DNA from: Rouxiella sp. S1S-2
GTDB taxonomy: Bacteria; Pseudomonadota; Gammaproteobacteria; Enterobacterales; Enterobacteriaceae
Direction: 5' to 3'
Assembly: GCF_009208105.1 (NCBI RefSeq)
Contig: NZ_WFKL01000001.1
Coordinates: 2,728,001 to 2,792,000 of the forward strand
DNA: 64,000 bases
The number at the start of each line of letters is the position of its first letter. The first letter of the stretch is position 1. Positions 44,463 through 53,417 of the stretch are shown in pieces. The position numbers were made by a program, and so were the translations under genes. A model generated the notes under the pieces. It did not search any database. It had not been told where the DNA came from and saw only the letters and a program-made list of their open reading frames with translations.

Positions 44463-45716
44463 ATGATGATCAAGAGATTACGCCCTGCCACGACCCTGTG
44501 TGTGCTTTCTGCCCTCGCCTTTGGCTACTCGGCAAACGCACTGGCAGAAACTACACTTAGCGCTCTTTTTATGACGCAGGCTGCCTACAGTGAAAGCGAT
44601 ATTCGCGCTATGACCGCCGACTTCACCAAGGCGCATCCCGATATCAAAGTAAATCTTGAGTTTGTGCCCTACGAGGCGCTGCACGACAAAATTGTCGCCG
44701 CACGCGGTGCCGGAGATAAAGGTTATGACGTCGTGCTTTTCGATGCCATCTGGCCTGCGGAATTCACCAAGTTTGGGTTGCTGCAAGACGTTTCTTCCCG
44801 CATCAGCAAAGACGAAGCCGGCAAAATCTTTGACGGCGCGATCTCAACCGTGACCTATAAAGACAAACGCTGGGGCATGCCGTGGATCCTCGACACTAAA
44901 TACCTCTATTACAACAAAGCCATGCTGGCGAAAGCCGGTATCACTGCCCCACCTAAAACCTGGCAGGAAGTTGAGCAGCAGTCGGAAATTCTTAAGCAAA
45001 AAAATATCGTGAAGTATCCGCTGGTCTGGAGCTGGTCACAGTCCGAAGCGCTGATTTGCGATTACACCACGCTGGTTTCGGCGTTCAAAGGCGATTTCTA
45101 TCAGGGCGGCAAGCTTAACTTCACTAATTCTGGCGCAATGAAAGCCGTGGATTATATGAAAGAGACGCTGGATAAAGGCCTGACCAACCCTAACTCACGC
45201 GAATATCTTGAAGAGGACGTGCGCAAGTCGTTCTCTAACGGCGACGCGGCGTTTGCCCTGAACTGGACCTATATGTACAACATGGCTAATGATCCGAAGC
45301 AGAGCAAAGTCGCCGGTGACGTGGGCGTGGTGCCAGCTCCGGGCGCAACCGCTGGCGGTGCATCAGGCGTTAATGGCTCGATGGGTCTGGGCATTGCCAA
45401 AGCCAGCGCACATGCCAATGAAGCCTGGGAATACATCACGTACATGACGTCTCAACAGGTGCAGGATAAATACGCCAAGCTGAGTCTGCCTATCTGGAAG
45501 TCTTCCTATGATGACCCAGCGGTACAGAAAGATCAGGAGCCTCTGATTGCAGCAGCCAAAACCTCATTAAACGTGATGCTGTCACGTCCGGTCACCCCTT
45601 CCTACTCTCAGCTTTCGACCATCCTGCAACAAAACCTGCAAAGCGTTCTGCAGGGCAAAGCGTCGGCTACCGATGCGATGGCCGCCGCGACCCAAAGTGC
45701 AGACCGTTTACGTTAA
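44463..45716 (+). CDS. Sugar ABC transporter substrate-binding protein
   Basis: 417 residues. The signal peptide ends near ANALA-E (residues 25-29). The mature chain is a family-1 carbohydrate-binding protein: FTKAHPDIKVNLEFVPYEALHDKI, YDVVLFDAIWPAEF, WGMPWILDTKYLYYNKAML, and KASAHANEAWEYITYMTS near the end. GGAG precedes ATG. First gene of a five-gene operon (binding protein, two permeases, kinase, ATPase). The sugar cannot be told; the closest known shapes are maltose/trehalose- and glycerol-phosphate-binding proteins. Confidence 0.9.
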   Translation: MMIKRLRPATTLCVLSALAFGYSANALAETTLSALFMTQAAYSESDIRAMTADFTKAHPDIKVNLEFVPYEALHDKIVAARGAGDKGYDVVLFDAIWPAEFTKFGLLQDVSSRISKDEAGKIFDGAISTVTYKDKRWGMPWILDTKYLYYNKAMLAKAGITAPPKTWQEVEQQSEILKQKNIVKYPLVWSWSQSEALICDYTTLVSAFKGDFYQGGKLNFTNSGAMKAVDYMKETLDKGLTNPNSREYLEEDVRKSFSNGDAAFALNWTYMYNMANDPKQSKVAGDVGVVPAPGATAGGASGVNGSMGLGIAKASAHANEAWEYITYMTSQQVQDKYAKLSLPIWKSSYDDPAVQKDQEPLIAAAKTSLNVMLSRPVTPSYSQLSTILQQNLQSVLQGKASATDAMAAATQSADRLR

Positions 45717-45725
45717 GGAATGACA

Positions 45726-46628
45726 ATGCTCAGTTTGCCACAACGTGAGCGTCGTCAGGCATGGGTGCTGTTAGCACCCATGCTGGTGATGATGTTTTTG
45801 CTAACTGCCTGGCCGCTGGCCCGCACCCTTTGGCTCAGCTTCACCGATGCCGGACTGATTGGTGACGGTACCTCACCCGCCTGGGTAGGGTCAGACAATT
45901 TTATTTATGCCCTGACGGATCCTGATTTTCGGGCGGCCCTTTGGCGCACGCTCTATTTCACCTTCGTGTCGGTGTTTTTTGAAGGCATTATCGGGGTTCT
46001 GGTTGCGCTACTGCTGAATCAGAAATTTTGGGGACGCAGTGCGCTGCGCGTGCTGGTTATTCTGCCGTGGGCGCTGCCGACCATCGTCAATGCCACCATG
46101 TGGCGGCTTAATTTCAACCCTGACTATGGCAGCATTAATGCCTTGCTGACTCAATTGGGCATTATTGACCATTATCGCAGCTGGCTCGGCTCGCCTGACT
46201 CGGCGATCAATGCCGTCATGCTTGCAGACATCTGGAAGAACTACCCGCTGGTCACCCTGTTAACGCTTGCCGCGCTGCAAACCATTCCCGAGGATTTGTT
46301 TGAAGCAGCTCGCCTCGACGGCGCGTCGGCCTGGCGTCGTTTTCGTGCGATCACTTTGCCTGCTATTGCGGCCCCGCTCGCGGTGGCACTTATACTGCGC
46401 ACCATCGACGCCTTTAAAGTCTTCGACATTATTTATGTCATGACCCGCGGCGGCCCGTTGGACAGTACCAAAACGGTCAGCTTTTTCGTCTATCAAGAGT
46501 CTTTCAGCTATTTGCGAGCAGGCAGCGGTGCAGCCTACGCAGTGCTGATGACCCTTATCTGCGCACTGTTGATTGCCGTTTATATGCTGATGCTGCTGCG
46601 CCAGCGCAAACAGGGAGCCAGTGAATGA
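45726..46628 (+). CDS. Sugar ABC permease, MalF-like
   Basis: 300 residues from ATG 45726, for which AAGGA is well spaced; ATG 45720 is too close. Six hydrophobic segments with an EAA loop EAARLDGASAWRRFRAITLP. This is the first of two membrane subunits. It follows the binding protein by a few bases and overlaps the second permease by four (ATGA). Confidence 0.9.
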   Translation: MLSLPQRERRQAWVLLAPMLVMMFLLTAWPLARTLWLSFTDAGLIGDGTSPAWVGSDNFIYALTDPDFRAALWRTLYFTFVSVFFEGIIGVLVALLLNQKFWGRSALRVLVILPWALPTIVNATMWRLNFNPDYGSINALLTQLGIIDHYRSWLGSPDSAINAVMLADIWKNYPLVTLLTLAALQTIPEDLFEAARLDGASAWRRFRAITLPAIAAPLAVALILRTIDAFKVFDIIYVMTRGGPLDSTKTVSFFVYQESFSYLRAGSGAAYAVLMTLICALLIAVYMLMLLRQRKQGASE

Positions 46629-47464
46629 AAAAACAAATCCGGACTGTGCTGCTCTATCTGGCCGCCCTGCTGCTTGCCGTCACCATTTTGGCGCCGATGC
46701 TGTGGCTGTTTTTGATGAGTGTCAGTTCAAGCACTGATCTGGCGCGTATACCGCTCAGGTGGATCCCGCCGCATTTCGACTTTAGCCGCTATGCCAGTTT
46801 GCTCACGCTGCAGGCCGGTCAGCCCGGCGCGTTGTTCCTGCACGCGTTGGCAAACAGTTTGCTGGTTGCCTGCGGAGCCACGGTCATTTCGCTGCTGCTG
46901 GCGATACCGGCGGCGTTTAGCTTCTCCCGTTATCCGGGCCGTGACGGCTGGCTTTATGGCAGTCTGGCGATTTATATGGTGCCGCCGGTGGCCTTTGTGC
47001 TGCCGCTGTACTTTATTCTCGAACAAATCAGTTTGCTCAACACTCACCTGGGCCTGATTCTGGTCTATTGCTCGATGATCCTGCCGTTTCTGACCTGGAT
47101 GCTCAAAAACCAGTTCGATTCACTGCCGCTGGATATTGAACAGGCCGCACGTCTGGACGGGCTGCGCTATTGGCAGGTTTTATTGCGTATTACCCTGCCT
47201 CTGGCCAAACCTGCACTCGGGGCTTCGGCGATGTTTGGCTGGCTGCTGGCGTGGGATGAATTCTTCTATGCGCTGCTATTTACCAACAACATTGATGCCC
47301 AGACGCTGCCAGTTACCATCGCTGGCTTTACCGCCGGACGCGCAACGGACGACGGCCTGATTGCCGCAGTCGGTATTCTGGCCGCCGTTCCTCCGCTATT
47401 TATTGCCCTGTGGCTGCAAAAAACGTTGGTTAGCGGTTTAACCAGCGGCGGCAGTAAAGGCTAA
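46625..47464 (+). CDS. Sugar ABC permease, MalG-like
   Basis: 279 residues, six hydrophobic segments, EAA loop EQAARLDGLRYWQVLLRITLP, and the C-terminal GLTSGGSKG typical of MalG-type permeases. Start ATG overlaps the previous stop (ATGA). Forms the channel with the MalF-like subunit. Confidence 0.9.
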   Translation: MKKQIRTVLLYLAALLLAVTILAPMLWLFLMSVSSSTDLARIPLRWIPPHFDFSRYASLLTLQAGQPGALFLHALANSLLVACGATVISLLLAIPAAFSFSRYPGRDGWLYGSLAIYMVPPVAFVLPLYFILEQISLLNTHLGLILVYCSMILPFLTWMLKNQFDSLPLDIEQAARLDGLRYWQVLLRITLPLAKPALGASAMFGWLLAWDEFFYALLFTNNIDAQTLPVTIAGFTAGRATDDGLIAAVGILAAVPPLFIALWLQKTLVSGLTSGGSKG

Positions 47465-47493
47465 GTTTACCCGCACAGATAACAGAGAGTCGT

Positions 47494-48462
47494 ATGAAAA
47501 AACCTGAAACCCAGGCCCAGCTGTTTGTGGTGGGTAACCTGAATGTTGATTTAATCATGAGCACGCTCGACCAATGGCCGCAAAAAGGCACAGAAGCCAT
47601 GCTTGAAAGCAGTTCTCTTCGCCCTGGTGGATCGGCGGGAAACTGCGCGTTGGCGCTGGCGGCGCTGGATACGCCCCACCGTTTGGTTGCTAATCAGGGC
47701 AATGACCAGTTTACGCCCTGGCTGGCGGAGATGTTTTCAACCAGTGCGGCGCAGTGGCCGCAGTACGCCTGTGAAACCTCGCTGACCTTTGGCGTGACAC
47801 ACCCCGATCATGAGCGGACCTTCTTTAGTAATCAAGGGCATATAGTTCGCCTGAGTATGGAAGATGTGCTGCAACAGCTGCCGCAGGTAGCCCGCCCTGG
47901 CGATTGGGTACTGCTGTGTGGCACTTTTTTGTGTACCGCACTGTTTACACAGTATCCGGCACTGCTGGCTGAGCTTAAAAATCGCGGTTATCAGGTCGCG
48001 GTCGATACTGGCTGGCCGCCACAGGACTGGAGTGACGCCCTACGCGAGCAGATTTTACCGTGGTTAATCTACTGCGATGCCCTGCTGCTTAACGAAGTAG
48101 AAACCTTGGGTCTAAGCGGCTGTGACAGCCTGCCTGCCGCCGCTGAAAAATTGCTGTCGGCAATGGCTGCCGGTGCAAGCTGCATCATTAAGTGCGGTCC
48201 CGACGGTGCACACTGCTGGTCGGCTGAGGGGCATATTTATGATTTGGCTGAATCTATTGAGGTGGTTGATACCATTGGTGCGGGCGATAGTTTTAACGCC
48301 GGTTATCTTTCTGCGCTGGTTTACGGTTTAGACAGCGCAACGGCACTGCACTGGGGTATTCGCGTTGCCAGCGCGGCTATTAGCAGTTCACCGCGTCAGT
48401 ACCCCGACTGGCAAACACTTTTCGCTCAATCCTCATCGGTCACCTCACGGGAGGGACAATAA
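47494..48462 (+). CDS. PfkB-family carbohydrate kinase
   Basis: 322 residues of the ribokinase/PfkB family: the N-terminal VVGNLNVDLIMS and RPGGSAGNCALALAAL, and the catalytic C-terminal DTIGAGDSFNAGYLSAL with the base Asp. It would phosphorylate the imported sugar (or a nucleoside) with ATP. It lies between the permeases and the ATPase in the operon, which makes it a first metabolic step for the transported compound. Its stop (TAA) is followed at once by the ATPase ATG. Confidence 0.9.
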   Translation: MKKPETQAQLFVVGNLNVDLIMSTLDQWPQKGTEAMLESSSLRPGGSAGNCALALAALDTPHRLVANQGNDQFTPWLAEMFSTSAAQWPQYACETSLTFGVTHPDHERTFFSNQGHIVRLSMEDVLQQLPQVARPGDWVLLCGTFLCTALFTQYPALLAELKNRGYQVAVDTGWPPQDWSDALREQILPWLIYCDALLLNEVETLGLSGCDSLPAAAEKLLSAMAAGASCIIKCGPDGAHCWSAEGHIYDLAESIEVVDTIGAGDSFNAGYLSALVYGLDSATALHWGIRVASAAISSSPRQYPDWQTLFAQSSSVTSREGQ

Positions 48463-49551
48463 ATGGCAAGCGTTGAACTGGTTAAAGTCGCTAAGAACTA
48501 TGGCAAACAGCAGGTGCTTAAACCTCTCGACCTGACGATTAATGACGGCAGTTTTACCGTGCTGGTCGGACCGTCAGGATGCGGTAAATCGACCCTGCTG
48601 CGCCTACTGGCGGGATTAGAGTCGGTGTCTGACGGTGATATTTTGCTTGATAACAAACAGATCAACAATCTCGACCCCGCGGACCGCGACATCGCTATGG
48701 TGTTCCAAAGTTATGCGCTGTATCCGCACCTGACGGTGGCCGAAAATATGGCGTTTCACATGCAGGTGAAGCGTGTGCCTAAGGCCGAGCAGCAAACAAA
48801 AGTGTTGCAAGCCGCCAAGGTGTTAGGGATCGACCACCTGTTGAAGCGGCTGCCTAAAGATCTCTCCGGCGGTCAGCGCCAGCGTGTAGCAATGGGACGC
48901 GCGCTGGTGCGCAGTCCTAAGGTTTTTCTATTTGATGAACCGTTATCGAACCTGGATGCACAGCTGAGAATGGAGCTGCGCGCTGAAATAAAATCGGTGC
49001 ATCAGCAGTTTCGTACCACCACGGTCTATGTCACTCACGATCAAGTTGAGGCCATGACGCTGGCTGACTGTATCGTGGTGATGAAAGACGGATTTATCGT
49101 GCAGCAGGGCGATCCGCTGGAAATTTATGATCGCCCGGTTAACACCTTTGTGGCGCGTTTTATCGGCTCTCCGCCGATGAATCTTTTCAACGGCACGTTC
49201 AGCGAAAAGAATGGGCTGCAGGGCGTACAGTGTGAAAATTTGTGGTTCCCGCTGCCGGAAAAATGGCGTCAAAGTGCGCAGCAATCGGCGGGTAAACCCG
49301 TTACGCTGGGTCTGCGGCCGCATGACATCCACCTTGTCGAACACAGCACCCAGCCCGCGGCCACACTGCGACTGCTGGAGGTGACCGGCGAAAGCAGCCT
49401 GATGCATATCGACTGGAGTGGGTTCCCGGTGCACGTTCAGTGTGCGGGTCGCGCGCGCGTAACCGTCGACGCCCCGCTGAGCCTCGAGGCCCGCAGCGAA
49501 GGTGTTCATCTGTTTGACGCCGCATCGGGGAGTCGCTTACAAGAAATCTAA
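48463..49551 (+). CDS. Sugar ABC transporter ATPase, MalK/UgpC type
   Basis: 362 residues. Walker A GPSGCGKST, Q-loop VFQSYALYPHLTV, signature LSGGQRQR, Walker B VFLFDEPLSNLD, and the switch His VTHDQVEA. The C-terminal 130 residues are the MalK-type OB-fold regulatory domain. Pairs with the two permeases upstream, and ends the operon before a hairpin. Confidence 0.92.
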   Translation: MASVELVKVAKNYGKQQVLKPLDLTINDGSFTVLVGPSGCGKSTLLRLLAGLESVSDGDILLDNKQINNLDPADRDIAMVFQSYALYPHLTVAENMAFHMQVKRVPKAEQQTKVLQAAKVLGIDHLLKRLPKDLSGGQRQRVAMGRALVRSPKVFLFDEPLSNLDAQLRMELRAEIKSVHQQFRTTTVYVTHDQVEAMTLADCIVVMKDGFIVQQGDPLEIYDRPVNTFVARFIGSPPMNLFNGTFSEKNGLQGVQCENLWFPLPEKWRQSAQQSAGKPVTLGLRPHDIHLVEHSTQPAATLRLLEVTGESSLMHIDWSGFPVHVQCAGRARVTVDAPLSLEARSEGVHLFDAASGSRLQEI

Positions 49552-49558
49552 AACTCGG

Positions 49559-49596
49559 CCGCTGGACTTATCACACGATATGCCAAAGTCCAGCGG
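49559..49596 (+). terminator. Hairpin after the sugar operon
   Basis: CCGCTGGACTT at 49559-49569 pairs with AAGTCCAGCGG at 49586-49596 (11 bp, 16-base loop). No T run follows, so the function as a terminator is likely rather than certain. Confidence 0.5.
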
Positions 49597-49744
49597 TTGA
49601 TCCCTTCCTCTGATGCGCTATGCTCAGCTCTTGATTTTCAGTCTTTCTTTTTTCACTATTAAGCAAAAGCTAAGCACTATTACAGCTATTATTCAGGGAC
49701 TTATTCATGTTCAGGTCAGGGGCTTTCCTTTATATTCAGGCGCT

Positions 49745-51166
49745 ATGCCAATGAAACAACTTTCACTTCCAGGCGGTTATGGTTTGCCACTGCTCGTCGC
49801 AGGCGCCATTTTTATGGAAAACCTCGATGCCACGGTTATCGTCACCGCGCTGCCCAAGATGGCTGAAGCGTTTGGCGTGCATGCGATCGACTTAAACATC
49901 GGCGTTTCGGCCTATATATTGACCTTGACGGTGTTCATTCCTGCCAGCGGCTGGATTGCCAATCGTTTTGGAACACGGACCATTTTCGCGCTGGCGATTA
50001 TCTTATTTACCCTCTCTTCCGTGCTGTGCGCGATGAGCACCAGCCTGCCCACTTTCACCGCAGCCCGTATGCTGCAAGGATTTTCTGGTGCCTTGATGGT
50101 GCCGGTCGGTAAGCTGGTGGTCCTGCGAAATACCGCTAAGGGTGATTTGATCAAGGCAATTGCCACCATTACCTGGCCGGGTCTGGTTGCACCGATCCTC
50201 GGGCCGCCACTGGGCGGATTTATCACCACCTATGCTTCGTGGCACTGGATTTTTATTCTCAATGTGCCGCTCGGTATCATTGCCCTGTTGTTAAGCATTA
50301 AACTTATCCCTAATGAAAAAGGTGAAAAAGGCGTGCCCTTCGACGTGACGGGTTTCATCCTTACCGGCGTTGCTTGTCTGGGGTTAATGTTTGGACTGGA
50401 TCTGTTTAATAAAGGCGGTGCAAGCTACTGGCTGCCCTCGCTTTGCGTAATTGGCAGCCTTGCGGTTGGGGTCTTGGCGGTTAAACACTCATTAAATTCG
50501 GTGCATCCACTGCTGCCAATGGTGGCGATGAAAATAAAAAGTTACGGCGTAACAATAATTGGCGGTTCACTGTTCCGCATTGCGATTAGTTCATTGCCCT
50601 TCTTACTGCCGTTATTGTTCCAGCTCGGCTACGGTATGAGTGCCTTTAACGCCGGCTTGCTGGTGCTGTCGGTATTTGCCGGTAATTTGGCTATGAAGCC
50701 TTTTACCTCAGCCATTCTGTTCCGTTTTCCGTTTAGAAGCATTCTGGTGGTTAATGGATTTCTGAATGCGCTGACCATTTTCGCCTGTGCATTTCTGACA
50801 CCGTCGGTGCCAACGAGTTTGACCTTCGTTTTGCTGTTTGTGAGCGGCATGACCCGCTCTATGCAGTTCACCGCCATCAATACGCTGGCTTTTTCGCAGG
50901 TGCCTAGTGCACAAATGGGCGGTGCCAATACGTTGTTTAATACCGCTCAACAGCTCTCCTCGGGCCTGGGGATCGCCATTGGCGCGCTGGCGCTGCGTGT
51001 TGCCGAGCACTTTGAACCGGTGGTAAGCAGTGGCACCTCGCTGGGTAGTTTTCGTCTGGCGTTTATTATCGTGGGATGTTTCGCGCTGCTGGGCATGCTT
51101 GACAGTCTAACGCTGAATGCCAAGGACGGTGATGAAATTCGCCAGAAGAAAAAAGTCGCTTCGTAA
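49745..51166 (+). CDS. MFS drug-efflux transporter, EmrB/QacA type
   Basis: 473 residues from ATG 49745; ATG 49751 is a close alternative. The longer reading from 49613 lacks a good site. The first helix carries FMENLDATVIVTALPKMAEAFG and the loop ANRFGTRTIFALA (the motif A region), followed by LQGFSGALMVPVG. About 14 hydrophobic segments, which is the DHA2 drug:H+ antiporter group. The substrate is unknown. A single gene. Confidence 0.85.
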   Translation: MPMKQLSLPGGYGLPLLVAGAIFMENLDATVIVTALPKMAEAFGVHAIDLNIGVSAYILTLTVFIPASGWIANRFGTRTIFALAIILFTLSSVLCAMSTSLPTFTAARMLQGFSGALMVPVGKLVVLRNTAKGDLIKAIATITWPGLVAPILGPPLGGFITTYASWHWIFILNVPLGIIALLLSIKLIPNEKGEKGVPFDVTGFILTGVACLGLMFGLDLFNKGGASYWLPSLCVIGSLAVGVLAVKHSLNSVHPLLPMVAMKIKSYGVTIIGGSLFRIAISSLPFLLPLLFQLGYGMSAFNAGLLVLSVFAGNLAMKPFTSAILFRFPFRSILVVNGFLNALTIFACAFLTPSVPTSLTFVLLFVSGMTRSMQFTAINTLAFSQVPSAQMGGANTLFNTAQQLSSGLGIAIGALALRVAEHFEPVVSSGTSLGSFRLAFIIVGCFALLGMLDSLTLNAKDGDEIRQKKKVAS

Positions 51167-51284
51167 TATTTCAACGGTGAAGGAGAGATAGCTGCTTTCC
51201 TCCACTCTGTGTTATTAATAATTGCAAGCTTATGTCGTAATCTTTGCCCTGCGCGCAGGGCTTATTATTTTAAGGAAATCAGAG

Positions 51285-52034
51285 ATGATCGTTTTTGTAA
51301 CCGGCGCAACAGCCGGATTTGGTGCCGCTATTGCACGCAAATTTGTTAATGCAGGACACCAGGTAATCGCGACGGGCCGTCGTAAAGAACGTTTAGCCGA
51401 TTTGAAAGCGGAGCTGGGCGATGCGCTGTATGTGACGCAGCTAGACGTTACCGATCGCGCTTCAATCGAACAGGCCATAGCCTCGTTACCCGCCGAATGG
51501 CAAAGCATTGATGTGCTGGTCAACAACGCCGGTTTGGCGCTGGGGTTGGAAACAGCGGACAAAGCGTCACTGGATGATTGGGAAACCATGATCGACACCA
51601 ATACCAAAGGCTTGGTCTACGTCACTCGCGCCGTGTTGCCGGGAATGGTTGAACGCAACGTGGGTCACGTAATCAATATTGGATCGACCGCCGGTAACTG
51701 GCCTTATTCAGGCGGTAACGTTTATGGCGCGACAAAGGCGTTTGTGCGTCAGTTCAGCCTTAACCTGCGTACCGACCTGTTTGGCACTAAAGTACGCGTC
51801 ACCAATATTGAACCGGGCCTGTGCGGCGGCACCGAGTTCTCGAACGTGCGTTTTAAAGGTGACGATACCAAGGTCGGTCAGACTTATGATAAAACCAACC
51901 CGCTGACCGCAGAAGACGTGGCTGAATCAGTGTTCTGGGCCTCTACGCTGCCTGCACACGTTAACATTAACTCAATCGAGATGATGCCGGTCAGCCAATC
52001 ACTGGCGGGACTGCGCGTTCACCGCGACGCGTAA
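51285..52034 (+). CDS. ydfG: NADP-dependent 3-hydroxy acid dehydrogenase YdfG
   Basis: 249 residues from ATG 51285 (AAGGA upstream); the reading from 51222 is too long. SDR with VTGATAGFGAAIA, NNAGLALG, and the catalytic Ser-Tyr-Lys in INIGSTAGNWPYSGGNVYGATK. Nearly identical in pattern to E. coli YdfG, which oxidises L-allo-threonine, serine and 3-hydroxypropionate and reduces malonic semialdehyde. A terminus-region backbone gene. Followed by a strong terminator. Confidence 0.95.
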   Translation: MIVFVTGATAGFGAAIARKFVNAGHQVIATGRRKERLADLKAELGDALYVTQLDVTDRASIEQAIASLPAEWQSIDVLVNNAGLALGLETADKASLDDWETMIDTNTKGLVYVTRAVLPGMVERNVGHVINIGSTAGNWPYSGGNVYGATKAFVRQFSLNLRTDLFGTKVRVTNIEPGLCGGTEFSNVRFKGDDTKVGQTYDKTNPLTAEDVAESVFWASTLPAHVNINSIEMMPVSQSLAGLRVHRDA

Positions 52035-52058
52035 TGCTGCTTTGGGTGGTACGACAAT

Positions 52059-52085
52059 GGGCGCCTTAGTAAGGTGCCCTTTTCT
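52059..52085 (+). terminator. Terminator of ydfG
   Basis: GGGCGCCTT and AAGGTGCCC with a 3-base loop, one G-T pair, then TTTTCT. Classical intrinsic terminator just after ydfG. Confidence 0.85.
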
Positions 52086-52100
52086 ATTTAAATCAATGAC

Positions 52101-52427
52101 TCAGTTGGACTTCCAACCGGAGATAATAATGAGCATGCCTGCCAAGGCAACGAGTGCACCCACCCAATCCGAGGTGGCCAGTTTAGCGCCATCAACGTAT
52201 CGCAACCACAGCAGCGCGGTCATCACATAAACGCCACCATAGGCGGCATACACGCGCCCGCTGGCCGCCGGATGCAGGGTCAGTAACCAGACAAAAAGCG
52301 CCAGACTTGCTGCCGCGGGCAGCAATAGCAAAATGTCCCCCCCTCTTCGTAACCAAAGATAAGGCAGATAGCAGCCGATAATTTCGGCCAGTGCAGTGGC
52401 AAAAAACAGCAGCGTCGTTTTAAACAT
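52101..52427 (-). CDS. ynfA: YnfA family inner-membrane protein
   Basis: 108 residues, four hydrophobic helices. The first residues [21 protein letters not shown] and the middle [20 protein letters not shown] are near identical to E. coli YnfA. YnfA-family proteins resemble small multidrug resistance transporters and have been linked to efflux. Divergent from ynfB, as in E. coli. Confidence 0.95.
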   Translation of the reverse strand: MFKTTLLFFATALAEIIGCYLPYLWLRRGGDILLLLPAAASLALFVWLLTLHPAASGRVYAAYGGVYVMTALLWLRYVDGAKLATSDWVGALVALAGMLIIISGWKSN

Positions 52428-52557
52428 TAAGGTAAGACTGACTCCGTAAGTTCAATCGTATATAAACCGTCTTCCCGACTTTAGGTGACGTATGCAGTCA
52501 GGGTGGTATAATTTCAGTAATCGCGCTAGCGATGTGTAAACCTATAAGGATGAGCTA

Positions 52558-52926
52558 ATGAATACAACAGTTATGTCTCGATTGCTGCGCCGCATGTTGC
52601 CTGTCGCTTTGCTGGTGCTGTCAGGTACCTGGCAAGTTGCCGCTCATGCCGAAACCAACTGTGCAGGCGGTACCTGTGTGTTTGGTGGTAACGGCAATAA
52701 TGCAATGAGCAATGAAGAAGCGCGTCAAAGCAAAGAGCAATGGAACGCCACTCGTACACTGCGCGATCAGAAAATCAATCGCCAGGAAAAAGATAATGCC
52801 AAGTATGACCGTTCCGTTGACTTGCGCGATAGATGCAATGCCAGCCAGAATGTGAATGCCTATTGGGAACCTACCACCCAGCGCTGCCTGGACCGCCGTA
52901 CCGGCACACAGCTACTGGCGCCATAA
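52558..52926 (+). CDS. ynfB: YnfB (UPF0482/DUF1283) exported protein
   Basis: 122 residues. A Sec signal ends near AAHA-E. The mature part has KEQWNATRTLRDQKINRQEKD and NAYWEPTTQRCLDRRTG, which match E. coli YnfB. Function unknown; periplasmic. A TAAGGA site precedes ATG. Confidence 0.9.
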   Translation: MNTTVMSRLLRRMLPVALLVLSGTWQVAAHAETNCAGGTCVFGGNGNNAMSNEEARQSKEQWNATRTLRDQKINRQEKDNAKYDRSVDLRDRCNASQNVNAYWEPTTQRCLDRRTGTQLLAP

Positions 52927-53027
52927 TTTATTTTTTAGCTAATTGATGTTGTTGTTGATTGCCGTAGTCAAAAGATTGCAGTTCACTGCTAAACTTTGCA
53001 TACAATCTTTTTAAAAAGGACGTCATT

Positions 53028-53327
53028 ATGAAAAAGACTTTAGTGATTGGACTGGCTTTGTTAACGCTGTCTCCACTGGCTGCAATGGCCTCATGCGACA
53101 GCGTTAAAGCTGATATCACCAAGAAAATTGTGGCAAATGGGTTGCCGGAGTCCGGCTTTAAACTCGACATCGTCGCCAATGATCAGGCCGATAAGGCCAG
53201 TGGTCAAGTGGTCGGCCACTGTGATAACGACACGCAAAAAATCGTCTATAGCAAAACGTCTGACGGCTCTGATGACACCACTTCAAACCCGAAAACCGGC
53301 ACCAGTCAGGACGCAGCAGCACAATAA
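53028..53327 (+). CDS. ynfD: DUF1161 small periplasmic protein (YnfD-like)
   Basis: 99 residues. Signal peptide ends near AAMA-S; the mature chain starts ASCDSVKADITKKIVANGL, and GHCDNDTQKIVYSK is the DUF1161 core with two conserved Cys. A loose Ser/Thr/Asp tail follows. AAAGGA precedes ATG. Function unknown. Confidence 0.85.
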   Translation: MKKTLVIGLALLTLSPLAAMASCDSVKADITKKIVANGLPESGFKLDIVANDQADKASGQVVGHCDNDTQKIVYSKTSDGSDDTTSNPKTGTSQDAAAQ

Positions 53328-53350
53328 TTATCTTTAAAATGTAATGCAGT

Positions 53351-53383
53351 GCCTAAGCCGTACAGCGCTTAGGCCCTTTTTTT
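53351..53383 (+). terminator. Terminator of ynfD
   Basis: GCCTAAGC and GCTTAGGC enclose 8 bases, then CC and seven T. It also lies at the 3' side of the convergent glucosyltransferase gene. Confidence 0.9.
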
Positions 53384-53417
53384 ATGCAATATTTCGCAGA
53401 TTTGGTTGGTGTAGCAC